64,000 bases of DNA from Candidatus Gastranaerophilales bacterium (GTDB lineage Bacteria > Cyanobacteriota > Vampirovibrionia > Gastranaerophilales > Gastranaerophilaceae). Under the pieces are notes generated by a model. The model saw only the letters and a list, made by a program, of their open reading frames with translations, did not search any database and had not been told where the DNA came from. The stretch lies in contig CANRGC010000008.1 of assembly GCA_947630045.1 (NCBI GenBank), positions 34,076 through 98,075 of the forward strand, written 5' to 3'. Every line of letters starts with the position of its first letter. Within the stretch, counting starts at the first letter, position 1. Shown in pieces: positions 27,484-37,300 of the stretch. Made by a program: the position numbers and the translations under genes.

Positions 27484-27827
27484 AATTCCTCCAAGATAAG
27501 CTTTTCCCCCTGATTAAATTTAATCGAATTGTCAAAAAATTCAATTACATATTTTGCTCTCCAAACAGGGGGCAAAATTTTATTTGGTTTAACGTCATAA
27601 AAAACGCAAACAACATTAAAGTTTTTGTCTAAAAAGACGATATTAAATCTGACAAAACAGAAAAAGGAATGCATCCAGAAAGAATCCTTGAAAAGTAGCG
27701 CCTCGTAAGGCAAGTGACGTCTGAACATAATTCCCGCAAGTTTTGTCAAAAAGGTATCGGCCACCGTACAATTAAAAATGGTTTCACCGGAAGTTAACAT
27801 TACTTTACAATTTGAATCGCTAGACAT
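27468..27827 (-). CDS. DUF192-family protein
   Basis: The protein has the DUF192 pattern: FLTKLAGIMFRRHLPYEALLF, WMHSFFCFVRFNIVFLDKNFNVV and AKYVIEF. The family has a beta-barrel-like fold and unknown function. The frame is open to 27896, which would add a hydrophobic leader (LIISLLSFLLSIIFLTYC); the ATG at 27827 has GGAG at proper spacing, so I choose it (119 residues), while noting that a secreted form cannot be excluded. It overlaps the uvrC start by 16 bp. Confidence 0.78.
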   Translation of the reverse strand: MSSDSNCKVMLTSGETIFNCTVADTFLTKLAGIMFRRHLPYEALLFKDSFWMHSFFCFVRFNIVFLDKNFNVVCVFYDVKPNKILPPVWRAKYVIEFFDNSIKFNQGEKLILEEFCEKK

Positions 27828-27926
27828 TAAAACTCCAAAGCAATAAGTCAAGAATATTATACTCAATAAAAAAGATAAAAGGGAAATTATTAACACATGC
27901 CGCTATGCGGGCAAAGGAGCAATAAA

Positions 27927-28217
27927 ATGTATTTGGAATATCGAATTGAAAATGACGAATTACAAGATGCGTGGTTTGAAACGTTGCTTGGCTTAATTGA
28001 CGAGCTTAATTGCCGATACCAGATGACTTTTGAAGAAGGATACTCTTCAAAGAAAAAATGCTTCACACAAACCCGTGTTATTAAAATTACGGGCGCAAAC
28101 GCTATGCTCGGGTGGCTAAAACTCAGAATGGAAAGATATTCGCATATTATACAAATGTTAAACAACTATGCCGAATTGTACATCACAAAAATAGAAGATG
28201 ATGATGACATGACATAG
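27927..28217 (+). CDS. Hypothetical 96-residue protein
   Basis: The frame opens at 27897, but the ATG at 27927 has a perfect AAAGGAG 7 nt upstream (MYLEYRIENDELQDAWF). The protein is small, acidic at the C-terminus (KIEDDDDMT) and has no signal or membrane segment. It is flanked by divergent uvrC-unit and convergent L25-like genes, so it is transcribed alone. No family recognised. Confidence 0.65.
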   Translation: MYLEYRIENDELQDAWFETLLGLIDELNCRYQMTFEEGYSSKKKCFTQTRVIKITGANAMLGWLKLRMERYSHIIQMLNNYAELYITKIEDDDDMT

Positions 28218-28242
28218 TTGTTATAAGCTTTTTAATTTTTAA

Positions 28243-28524
28243 TTAAACAATTGCAAATTCTGCTGACAAAATTTCAGATGTTGCATAGTTAAGTTGAACA
28301 TTTTTTGTAACTGTAGAATATTTCTTTTTGTTGTAAGAAAATTCAAAGTTTGTTTCTTTATTTTTTTGATATGCAATTTTAAATTCATGAGTGTTAACAA
28401 CTACATTTAAGTTAACATCTTTTGAATACAAAGTAACGGGCAATAAGCCTTCTTTTCTTAATTGGCGAGGGTTTTTGCCTTCTTCTCTGTCTTTTGCTTC
28501 CAATTTAACGATAACGCTTTCCAT
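28243..28524 (-). CDS. Ribosomal protein L25-like 5S rRNA-binding protein
   Basis: The 93-residue protein begins MESVIVKLEAKDREEGKNPRQLRKEG and continues LLPVTLYSKD, close to the bL25 pattern (Lys-rich start, RxLRxxGxxPxVLYG). Length fits the short E. coli-type L25 without the CTC C-terminal domain. The YG of the motif is replaced by YSKD, so the match is not perfect. AAGGAGAATATAAA precedes the ATG. Divergent from folP. Confidence 0.75.
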   Translation of the reverse strand: MESVIVKLEAKDREEGKNPRQLRKEGLLPVTLYSKDVNLNVVVNTHEFKIAYQKNKETNFEFSYNKKKYSTVTKNVQLNYATSEILSAEFAIV

Positions 28525-28548
28525 TTTATATTCTCCTTGGATAATCTA

Positions 28549-28577
28549 TTGTTATTTTTTTATTGTACTTGTAAAAT
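28549..28577 (+). promoter_or_regulatory. Putative promoter giving a leaderless folP mRNA
   Basis: TTGTTA (28549-28554), 17 bp, TAAAAT (28572-28577), then only 6 nt to the ATG. There is no ribosome-binding site. Same layout as at glcD. Confidence 0.55.
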
Positions 28578-28583
28578 ATATAA

Positions 28584-29741
28584 ATGCAATTTACAGTCAA
28601 AAAAATCAAGCCCTTTTGTATAAAAGATGAACTCTTAAAAATCGGATTTGACCCGACACATGTTGATTTGGGCGCAAAAAAACACGAGTTTGTAAACATT
28701 AAGGTTCAAAACTTACCCTTTTATTGCGCAACAATAATAAAAGAGTCGGCTCTCTCTTCGGGCGCCGATTCCGCCGTAAACAGAGAGGTTTTAATGCACA
28801 ATGTCGAAAGTTCCGACTTAATTATTTCGGGAACGGTAAAACAGCTTGAAAACATTGCAAAAAGCCTTTTTAATCAGCCGTTCGGGCTTAAAAAAGTCGG
28901 GGAAGAAATTCTCTCAAATCTTAAAGAAAAAGAATATAACCCGCTAATAATGGGCATTTTAAACGTTACCGACGATTCATTCTCAGACGGTTCACGTTTT
29001 TTAGACACAAAAAGCGCAATAAATCATGCAAAAGAAATGGTGCAAGACGGTGCAGATATAGTTGATATAGGCGCACAGGCAACAAACCCCAATTCAAAAG
29101 GCATATCTCCCGAGGACGAAATAAAAAGGTTAAAACCGCTCATAAAAGAAATAAAGGCGATGAATTGTCTTGTTTCTATCGACACAAGAAGCGCAAAAGT
29201 TGCCGAATTTTCAATAAACGAAGGGGCTGACATAATAAATGACGTTTCTTTTTTAAATTTCGACAAAAATATGATTAATGTCATTAAAAATTCTGACGCC
29301 CATTATGTTTTAACTCACTCAAAAGGCGAACCTTCAACTATGGACAATATGTGCGATTATGAAAATTTGTGCGATGAAATTTATGAAAGTTTAAAAGAAA
29401 AAATTTCTTTTCTTGTTGAAAACGGCGTTTCAAAAGACAGGCTCTATGCGGATACAGGTTTTGGTTTTGCAAAAAATACAGAGCAAAATTTTGAATTGTT
29501 GAATAAAATTTATGAGTTTAATTCGCTTGGAATAAAAACCCTTGCGGGGGTTTCACGGAAAAGATTTTTAAAATCTCTTGAAAAAAACACAGCCTTGGAA
29601 ACTTTGGACACTCTAACCTCGCTTGCGTCATTTTACCTTTTTGAAAACAAAGTCGATATAATCAGGGTTCATAACGTTAAACAAACAAAACTCGCTCTCA
29701 AGTTATACAGGGCTATTTATTCGCAAAAGTCTTGTCCCTGA
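28584..29741 (+). CDS. folP: Dihydropteroate synthase with N-terminal extension
   Basis: The 385-residue protein has an N-terminal domain of about 118 residues of uncertain role, then a TIM-barrel dihydropteroate synthase: MGILNVTDDSFSDGSRF, VDIGAQATNPNS, VSIDTRSAKVAEF, INDVSFLNF, DTGFGFAKNTEQNF and LAGVSRKRFL. The enzyme condenses pterin pyrophosphate with p-aminobenzoate in folate synthesis. Two loops differ from the usual forms: TDDSFSDG in place of TPDSFSDG and GAQATNP in place of GGESTRP. These loops bind p-aminobenzoate/pyrophosphate and are where sulfonamide resistance arises. The 3' end overlaps the convergent gene by 29 bp. Confidence 0.88.
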   Translation: MQFTVKKIKPFCIKDELLKIGFDPTHVDLGAKKHEFVNIKVQNLPFYCATIIKESALSSGADSAVNREVLMHNVESSDLIISGTVKQLENIAKSLFNQPFGLKKVGEEILSNLKEKEYNPLIMGILNVTDDSFSDGSRFLDTKSAINHAKEMVQDGADIVDIGAQATNPNSKGISPEDEIKRLKPLIKEIKAMNCLVSIDTRSAKVAEFSINEGADIINDVSFLNFDKNMINVIKNSDAHYVLTHSKGEPSTMDNMCDYENLCDEIYESLKEKISFLVENGVSKDRLYADTGFGFAKNTEQNFELLNKIYEFNSLGIKTLAGVSRKRFLKSLEKNTALETLDTLTSLASFYLFENKVDIIRVHNVKQTKLALKLYRAIYSQKSCP

Positions 29742-30513
29742 CTTCTATTCTCAAGTTAGCAAACTCCATATCGTCATAGTCTGAATATTCGTACTGAAAA
29801 AGGTTTTTTCCCGTTTGGACTGTAAGGTCATTTGTTTCTCTGATTAAAGAATTCGGAATAACCACTTGTTGATTATCTCCGTTTAAATTAATTTCTGCAA
29901 TGGTTTGACCGTTAAAAATTATTTGAAGCGGAGAGGAATATACGCTTACAATGGCATTTTGCCCGAGTTCTTTTGCAAGCTTTGTATCAAGCCCGATTAT
30001 TGAGCCAAAAACAATAACGGCTTCTTTCCCGTTTTCGGGCTTATTCAGTTTTATCTTTTTATGATAATATGAGCCGTTTGATTTTAGTCTAAACTGTCTG
30101 CAATTTGCGGAATTTGGGGAAAAAATGTTATCTCCGAGATGAAAAACTCCCGTTTGAATGTATAAATCAAGCGGGCTTGTTTTTTCCAAACCCAGTTTTA
30201 GAGGGTTTGTTTCAACCATTCTGTCAATTGTTATTGAAAACGGTTTATATCCGTCTTTTTCAACCTGCAAAATAGCTTTATCTTCAATGTTTGCGTTTAG
30301 TTGAAATCTGCCGTCTTTGTCGGTTGAAGTATAAAAATCATACTGCGGTACGGAAACCTTTGCGCCCTGTATCGGCTTATTTGAAGCAGAATCAATAACC
30401 ATGTTTTTCTTTTGATTATATTCATCCTGTCTGACGTTTCCGGAAATTGTCTCAGAATAACAAGGCGCAGAAAAAAGAAAAATTAATAAAAAAGCTAAAA
30501 ATTTATATAACAA
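29713..30513 (-). CDS. Secreted protein with carboxypeptidase-regulatory-like (CarboxypepD_reg) domain
   Basis: The 266-residue protein has a signal peptide (MLYKFLAFLLIFLFSAPCYSE, cleavage after CYS or SET region) and a beta-sandwich module, ASNKPIQGAKVSVPQYDFYTSTDKDGRFQLNAN split over residues 44-76, typical of CarboxypepD_reg/CNA-B-like repeats. A second all-beta half of unknown identity follows. Probably periplasmic or outer-membrane associated. The frame has a convergent 29-bp overlap with folP. Partner unknown. Confidence 0.75.
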   Translation of the reverse strand: MLYKFLAFLLIFLFSAPCYSETISGNVRQDEYNQKKNMVIDSASNKPIQGAKVSVPQYDFYTSTDKDGRFQLNANIEDKAILQVEKDGYKPFSITIDRMVETNPLKLGLEKTSPLDLYIQTGVFHLGDNIFSPNSANCRQFRLKSNGSYYHKKIKLNKPENGKEAVIVFGSIIGLDTKLAKELGQNAIVSVYSSPLQIIFNGQTIAEINLNGDNQQVVIPNSLIRETNDLTVQTGKNLFQYEYSDYDDMEFANLRIEVRDKTFANK

Positions 30514-30582
30514 TTTAAAGTTCCCCGTTTTATAACAAATTAAGTTTAAAACGGGAGCAAATATGAAAAATCAGAAAACAAT

Positions 30583-32127
30583 TTATTGGACAACAGGCTC
30601 TTTTTCTCCAAAGCCGTCAACCGAGCCTAAAAATTCTTTTTCGCCCGTAATTTTTTCCGATACGAAATATTGAAATTTAGGAATTAAAAATGCCAGACCC
30701 AAAACAGCAAAAGCAATGCCCGACATGTGAAGCATAAGGTTTTTTCTGTTAAGGTTCTTTGTATACCTGTCAATTAATTCGGAATTTATTACGCCGTTAT
30801 TTGTCTTTTTGGCTGCATATTTTTGCAGACCGAAAGAAAATTTATCAAAACTTTCTCTGATATTTTCAAGTTTTCTTCTTGAAATAAAGGCACGAACGTC
30901 ATCTGATTTTCCGTTAGTTATATCGGAAATAGATTTTTTCAAAAATATCGGGTCGGATAACAGGCTGTCAGACATAACGTCAGCCGCTTGCTTTTTGGAA
31001 AGAATTGATTTAAACACACCGTCAGAAGAAAGATATTTGGGCTGTAATTCTGACATTAATTTGGCTTTTGCCGAATACAGTCCGTTCGTTTGCAAGTTAA
31101 AATCATCAAGCGAAATTGTTCCGTTTTTATTAAATTTAATCGTTGAGGTCAAATTGTTCTCTGCCGCTTTTGATAATATTTTTGAGGTAAAGAAATCGTT
31201 TTTGACGGATTTATTTCCGATAACATCTTTAAAATATTGTGCCGTTTGACAAGCGCCTTTCGGGTGAATATCGGGAACCCTGAAGGCTTTTCTTGCACCT
31301 TTTGCAAAAAGAGGAGCGGCAAAAACATAGAAAAGACTGGATATTGAATCTCTGACCGCATATTCAATTCCTTCTTTTTTTGTTCTTGAATTTGCAACAC
31401 GCCCCGTCAAGGTACCGAAATCGGTTGTTAAAAGACGCCATGCGGTATTATTTTCAAGGTTATAAGAAGCAAACAGCACACCGTTTATAAGAGGGTTTCC
31501 CCCTTTGAAAGCAAGGTTATCTAAACCGTTTGGCGAAGCGGACTTTGATTTTGACAAAAACTCATCCATTTTTATCATATTGTTCAGGTTTGTTTTTTTT
31601 CTGTTATCTTCATTTATAAAGAGCTTAACAAGCCTGTCTGCCCAGTTTTCCTTGTGAATGCCGTTTTTATCATTTCTGTCAGGATATGGATCAAGCCCCT
31701 GTTTTTTTCTTACCGCAGATGACATGGCAACTTTTATTTTTGGCACAACCGCCCCCATGGCAAGTGTTCCCAACACTGCGGAAGCAATGATTTTTGCAAA
31801 TTTGTATCCCGCAGTAAGCCCTTTTTTATCGCTTATATAAGCAAAAGGGTTTCTCAGAGAGTCTTTTCCGACATCAACATCCAAATCTTTAAGCCCGAGA
31901 GCCTTTTTCCCGATTACATCCCCTATTTTATTAAACGCCTTAATTCCAAACAGCCAAACAACAGCCCCGAGCGATTCTTCAAAAATTCTCTCTCCGGCTT
32001 CAGCTTTTCCGCCCCTTTTATAGCCTTGATACGTTCTTCCCGCAGAAGTAGGGACCTCAATCAAAAGCATGGGCGCAATTTTGGATGAGTCTGTAAGATA
32101 AGATAATAGTGGTGTTGTTATTGGCAT
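30583..32127 (-). CDS. Large lineage-type membrane-associated protein of unknown function
   Basis: The 514-residue protein has a Gly/Ala-rich N-terminal half with two weakly hydrophobic segments (ESLGAVVWLFGIKAF and AKIIASAVLGTLAMGAVV), a long polar middle rich in Lys, Ser and Asn, and one clear C-terminal membrane segment (MSGIAFAVLGLAFLIPKF). No signal peptide or known domain. It starts MPITTPLLSYLTDSSKIAP. It stands alone, 70 bp from its neighbour. I believe similar proteins occur in several copies in gut Melainabacteria, but that is recall only. Confidence 0.65.
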   Translation of the reverse strand: MPITTPLLSYLTDSSKIAPMLLIEVPTSAGRTYQGYKRGGKAEAGERIFEESLGAVVWLFGIKAFNKIGDVIGKKALGLKDLDVDVGKDSLRNPFAYISDKKGLTAGYKFAKIIASAVLGTLAMGAVVPKIKVAMSSAVRKKQGLDPYPDRNDKNGIHKENWADRLVKLFINEDNRKKTNLNNMIKMDEFLSKSKSASPNGLDNLAFKGGNPLINGVLFASYNLENNTAWRLLTTDFGTLTGRVANSRTKKEGIEYAVRDSISSLFYVFAAPLFAKGARKAFRVPDIHPKGACQTAQYFKDVIGNKSVKNDFFTSKILSKAAENNLTSTIKFNKNGTISLDDFNLQTNGLYSAKAKLMSELQPKYLSSDGVFKSILSKKQAADVMSDSLLSDPIFLKKSISDITNGKSDDVRAFISRRKLENIRESFDKFSFGLQKYAAKKTNNGVINSELIDRYTKNLNRKNLMLHMSGIAFAVLGLAFLIPKFQYFVSEKITGEKEFLGSVDGFGEKEPVVQ

Positions 32128-32193
32128 AAGATATTTGTATACAAATTAATATTCAGATAGTTTAAAAACAGAAAAGAAATTTTTTTGCAAAAA

Positions 32194-32868
32194 TTACGCA
32201 AGTTCATACCCAGTCATTTTTGCAATTTGCTTTCTCCAGTTGTCAATGATAGTGTCGTCGTCAAGCTCATATGAAATGGGTTCGCCGATTTGAACATTTA
32301 TGTTTTTCTTGTTAAAAAAGCTCCAGTTATATGATTCCACGCCGCTTATTCCGATTGGAACAATGTCAACTTTCATCATTTTGGCAATAACGACAAAGCC
32401 TTTATTTACAAGTTCGATTTTTTTATTTTTTCTGATTCCCCCCTGAGGAAATATACAGAGATGAAAACGGGCTTTAATTGCTTCTTTTGCGGTTTTTATC
32501 GTGGAAACTTCAAGCTTTTCACGGTTAACGGGAAAAGCCCCGAGGCAAGCAATGTTAGCCGCTACATACCATTCTATAAAAGAAGAATTTCTAAAAAGTT
32601 CTTTTTTTGCCATAAATGCAACGGGGCGAAGAGTTGACCAAAAAACAAGAAAAGCATCAAAATAAGAAATATGGTTAGCGGCAAGAATGCAGGGTTTATT
32701 TTTAAGACTGTTTCTGTCGCCAATAAGCTTGATATTATAAAAAGGGCGCCCGAAAAACGGGAAAAAGACAACATACAGAGCGTAAAGTTGAAAAAGATGG
32801 GTCAAAAAATTAAAATCTTTTGCACACTTTTTTGAATATTTTTTATACCATTCTTCATTCGCAGACAT
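32194..32868 (-). CDS. plsC: 1-acyl-glycerol-3-phosphate acyltransferase (PlsC family), copy 2
   Basis: The 224-residue protein has the HxxxxD catalytic motif in NHISYFDAFL, the substrate motif IFPQGGIRKNK and VPIGISG. PlsC-family enzymes make phosphatidic acid or acylate other lipids at the membrane. It is homologous to the gene 1 bp upstream, with shared NREKLEVSTIKTA. Two adjacent copies suggest different acyl-chain or acceptor preference. It carries a hydrophobic N-terminal region (LFQLYALYVVFFPFFG). Confidence 0.88.
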   Translation of the reverse strand: MSANEEWYKKYSKKCAKDFNFLTHLFQLYALYVVFFPFFGRPFYNIKLIGDRNSLKNKPCILAANHISYFDAFLVFWSTLRPVAFMAKKELFRNSSFIEWYVAANIACLGAFPVNREKLEVSTIKTAKEAIKARFHLCIFPQGGIRKNKKIELVNKGFVVIAKMMKVDIVPIGISGVESYNWSFFNKKNINVQIGEPISYELDDDTIIDNWRKQIAKMTGYELA

Positions 32869-32869
32869 A

Positions 32870-33499
32870 TTATTCTTCCCCCGAGCTTAGTTCGGCAAGT
32901 TTATTTATCCAGATGTTAATCATTTCATGAGTATCTTCCATATAAGGAATGGGTTTTCCGATTTTTATTTTAATTCCCGTCTTAAAAGGGTGTCTTTCCC
33001 CACGGGAAGCCCCGATAATTGCAACAGGCAAAATATCTGACTTTGTGGCTTTTGCAATTGCGGCAAAACCCCTTGAAACATTTTCCATATTGCCTTCTCT
33101 TTCTCTCGTTCCTTGCGGAAAAAGCCCGAGAAGCCAGTCTGTTTCTTTAATTCCGATTGCCGTTTTAAAGGTGGAAACTTCAAGTTTTTCACGATTAACG
33201 GCAAACGCCCCGAGCAAATTTAAGAAAAATCTGCCTATTTTTTTATCAAACAACTCTTTTTTTGCCATATATGCAATGGGTCTTCTTACGGCATAGACAA
33301 CAAGAAAGGGGTCTATTGCACTTACATGATTTGAAGCAACAATAAGAAAACCTTTTTTCGGAACATTTTCTCTGCCCGCAACTTCAAGATGAAAGGCTAT
33401 TTTATAATAAAGCCCGTATACAAGGTTGCAAGTCAGCCATGTAAAAATTTTTCTGAAAAGATTATATTCGCAAGGTTTTCTGTGAGAATAATTTCTCAT
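32870..33499 (-). CDS. plsC: 1-acyl-glycerol-3-phosphate acyltransferase (PlsC family), copy 1
   Basis: The 209-residue protein has NHVSAIDPFLV (HxxxxD), YMAKKELF, GAFAVNREKLEVSTFKTA and FPQGTREREGN, all standard PlsC motifs. The stop is one base before the start of the second copy, so the two are co-translated. The FPQGTR motif is canonical here but altered to FPQGGI in the downstream copy. Confidence 0.9.
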   Translation of the reverse strand: MRNYSHRKPCEYNLFRKIFTWLTCNLVYGLYYKIAFHLEVAGRENVPKKGFLIVASNHVSAIDPFLVVYAVRRPIAYMAKKELFDKKIGRFFLNLLGAFAVNREKLEVSTFKTAIGIKETDWLLGLFPQGTREREGNMENVSRGFAAIAKATKSDILPVAIIGASRGERHPFKTGIKIKIGKPIPYMEDTHEMINIWINKLAELSSGEE

Positions 33500-33563
33500 C
33501 TTTAAAGCTCCAAAATTGCCTTAAAAAATTATACAAGAAAAATATATCAAAAAAAGTATTAAT

Positions 33564-33591
33564 TTGCGCACAAAGAAAAATTTGTTATAAT
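33564..33591 (+). promoter_or_regulatory. Putative promoter of the OmpH gene
   Basis: TTGCGC (33564-33569), 16 bp, perfect TATAAT (33586-33591); ATG at 33630 preceded by AGAGAGG. Confidence 0.6.
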
Positions 33592-33629
33592 CAAATTATG
33601 GGATATTAATTTATTAAGAGAGGATATTA

Positions 33630-34082
33630 ATGAAAAATAAATTTTTTGCAGCATTATTACTTTTAGCCGCTTGTTCACCCGTTTTTGCAGACACTATAGG
33701 AACGGTTAACTACAGAGAAGTTATTTCAAACTATTCAAAGGCAAAAAGCGCAATGAGCGAACTTGAAGACAAAGCAAACGAAATGCAAAGATATTTGCTT
33801 GATAAAGAAAAAGAATTCAAAAGCATAGATTCTGCGGTTCAAAGAAAAACTTTTGAAGACCAGACGGCAAAAGCTTTTGCACAAAAACAAGACGCTCTTG
33901 ACAAATACAGACAGAAAAAAGAAGTTGAAATTGATAACGCAATTAACAATGCAATTAAACAGGTTGCGATTGAAAATAAAATTGACAGGGTTGTTGATTC
34001 AAGAGTTATGTTCTACGGCGGGATTGATATCACGGATAAAGTGTTGAAAAAGCTTAATTTTTCCGCTCCCGCAGCCAAATAA
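33630..34082 (+). CDS. OmpH/Skp-family periplasmic chaperone
   Basis: The 150-residue protein has a signal peptide (MKNKFFAALLLLAACSPVFA) and then the OmpH pattern: GTVNYREVISNYSKAKSAM, a long coiled-coil hairpin (Lys/Glu/Gln-rich), and a C-terminal strand GGIDITDKVLKKLN. Skp holds unfolded outer-membrane proteins in the periplasm. It lies directly before a very large autotransporter, a likely client, though a terminator separates them. The Cys in LAACSP could also suggest a lipobox, but it is not followed by a typical mature start. Confidence 0.88.
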   Translation: MKNKFFAALLLLAACSPVFADTIGTVNYREVISNYSKAKSAMSELEDKANEMQRYLLDKEKEFKSIDSAVQRKTFEDQTAKAFAQKQDALDKYRQKKEVEIDNAINNAIKQVAIENKIDRVVDSRVMFYGGIDITDKVLKKLNFSAPAAK

Positions 34083-34111
34083 TTAAATCAACTTAATAAA
34101 AAATGTTTAAT

Positions 34112-34146
34112 ATCCGCCATATTTCTTTTATATGGCGGGTTTTTTG
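34112..34146 (+). terminator. Intrinsic terminator after ompH
   Basis: Perfect 9-bp stem CCGCCATAT/ATATGGCGG (34114-34122 and 34130-34138) followed by GTTTTTTT. Confidence 0.92.
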
Positions 34147-34337
34147 TAAAGAAAAGTTAAATTTTTCATATATAGCCTAAAGTTTTTACTTTTTCGTGAC
34201 GATGTTTTATTCAAAAGGTAATTTTTTATTTTGTCCTTAATTTAAGGGCATGGTGTTACTAAGGTTTTACTACTATAAAAAGCACGAAACTTTCAGGAAA
34301 CTGATTGAGTTTAGGGTTAGTAAAAAAAGAGGCGAAT

Positions 34338-37300
34338 ATGAATTATAAATGTATCCTTGCTGCAAGCTTAATCGTTGCAACAAGCGTATCAATCTCATGG
34401 GCGCAAGACGTTACAATAAATTCATGGAGTGATTTAAATAGCCACGCAAAAGACTATACAGATCATTTAATAATAAAAAGTAATATCAGTCCTGACCAGC
34501 ACATTAAAGTCGGTGAATGGGACAGCACTACAAAAGGAAGCTGGTATTTAGACGGCGGAAACCACAAACTTGAAGTAAATTATCAGAATAACGGCTTTTC
34601 TATTGAAAACAACATTACGTCTTTTGTTTTTAAAAACATGAACATGGTCAATTTTAAAAACGACGGCAGTTCAGGCGGTGTTTTTTGGAACGGCGGCAAC
34701 GGCGGACAGATTTTAAGTTCTTATTTTAACCATAATGGCGCAAAAGATGGCGGTGTTTTATATAACACGGCAGGAATAAGTTTAATTCAAGGAACAACTT
34801 TTTACGACAGCTTTGTAAACAATGGAAACGGCGGGGCAATTTATAATAATTCAGGCGCAACCATAGCTTTAATAGAAAATTCCCACTTTAGAAAAAATCA
34901 GGTTTATGACGGCGGAAACGGCGGAGCAATCTATAACGAAGGAAAAATAACAGAAATTAAAAGCACTGATTTCGGAGATGAAGGAACGGAAGGAAACAGA
35001 AACATAGCTAAAGATGAAGGCGGAGCAATTTATAACGCTTCTCAAGGCACAATTGATAAAATAAATAACTCAGGTTTTTATTATAACGGCGTAAATAATG
35101 ACGGCAAAAACGGCGGTGCGATAAATAACCAAGGAAAAATTAAAACCATAACGGAAAGCAAATTTAAAGGCAACGGAAAAGGAGTAAACGGAACAACACA
35201 AAATGCTTCGGTTGGGGGCGCCATTTATAATAACGGAACAATCGGCGAAAACGACAGCGAAGGCATTATAAATTCAACCTTTGAAGATAACCTTGCAAAA
35301 TGCGGCGGCGGGGCAATTTTTAATGACAGTCAAGGAAAAATATCCAAAATTATATCGTCAGTATTTAAAAAGAATTATAGCGGCGATGAAGGCGGCGGTG
35401 CCATAAAAAATAAAGGTAAAATCGGAAAAATTACAGAATCAACATTTGATTCTAACAGCTCAGACACAAAACTAAACGGCACACTTGATTCAAAAGGCGC
35501 AGCAATATATAACTCTGACAACGGCACAATAGATGAAATCAGCAATTCAACATTTACATCTAACACATCTGAAGACTATGGCGGCGCAATCGGAAACAAT
35601 AAAGCAACCATAACAAAAATCACGGGAAACACTTTTGGTGATGAAAATGACACATCAAAAGGAAACAAAGGTTCATCAGGCGGCGCTATTAATAACCAAG
35701 GCGGCGTTGATTCCGGAGACAACGGAAAAGCAACAATAAGTGAAATTTCAAATTCTAATTTTTATAATAACAAAGCTGAAGAAGCAAACAGCTACCCCAG
35801 AGGAAACGGCGGTGCCATAAGCAATCACCACCATGCAACAATTACAAAAATTGTTAACTCGATTTTTAAAGGAAACAATGCAAACGGGCTTAAAAAAGCC
35901 GAGGTTTTAAGTCAAGACAGCGAAGCCCATGGCGGTGCAATTTATAATAACAATGACTCAACTATAGGTGAAATTACAAATTCAACATTTGAAAATAACT
36001 TTGCCCACGCCGAACACAACTCAAGTTCAAATCACGTCGGACGTGCATTTGGCGGCGCTATTTATAATGGCGAAAATTCAAAAATCGGAAAAATTGTTGC
36101 AGATTTTTCAGGCAACTATGCAAAAGGCACAAACGCTTTTGGCGGTGCAATATATAATGACCACAAAAGTAACGGAATAGGCGAAGTTTACGGAACGTTT
36201 AAAAATAATTATACCCAAACCGAAGAAACAAAAGGGCTTGCTCTCGGCGGCGCAATTTATACGGGAAAAGATTTAACCCTTGCAGCGGACGGCAGCGACG
36301 AAAAAAAGGCAAACACCATTGTTAGCGGAAACTATACCAAACAATTGAACGGAACAAAAGATAATAACGGTATCTTTGTCGAAACGGGAAACAATTCCAC
36401 AAACTCATATAAAACAAAATTAACCTTAAAAGCAATAAACGGCGGTAATATTCAAATTGATGATAAAATTGACGGCGGAAAAGTTTCAACAACAAGCTCA
36501 TCAACAACCGTTACAAGAGACGGTCATAAATACGATTTAAATATAGACGGCGACAGCACAGGGGTTGTCACCTTAAACGGACAAATTATAAACGGGGACA
36601 CTACCTTAAAAAATGTATTATTAAAGCTTGGTGTCGATGAAAATAATACATCAAACGTTTTATCAGACAGCTCAACCACATTTAAAGCGGAAAGCGGCGC
36701 TATAACATTTATAGACAATAAAATTTCAAATTATAATATAAATAAATTAACTTCAAGCGACACAAAATGGAGCGCCGATATTGATTGGAAGACCCAAACC
36801 GCAGATACAATTACCCTTTCAGATAATGCTTCTAGCGGAAAAGTAAAACTTTCTTCATTAAATTCATTAAACACACCAACCAAATTTGAACAAAAAGACT
36901 ATGTCTTCCAAATTTTAAAAGGGGTAAACGGAACAAAAGAAAAAGGCAATGTTGAACTTGATATATCTGACCTTGATATTAAAAACATTGGTGCAGAAGG
37001 CATTTATTACACCGAAGTTTATTCTGATACCGTATTAACCTCACTTGACAGCAACATTAAACTCGGAACAACAGACACGCATAATGACAGCATTATAATT
37101 GACGGTATAATTTATAATACGCTTGAATATATAAGCGAACTTGAAACCCATGACCACGAAGCAAAATTCTTTGAATTTGATGACGGTCTGCCCGTTTACG
37201 CATACAGCAACAAAACGGAATTGGATGTAGCCGGAAATTTAACAATATCGGGCGAAAAAGGAAATTATATTGATTTTCAGGAAACTACAGATTTTACGGT

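Noticed and set aside
29038..29060. TGGTGCA in folP as a further recombination half-site
   Set aside because: It is inside a conserved coding region, has no inverted partner nearby and no matching outer half-site.
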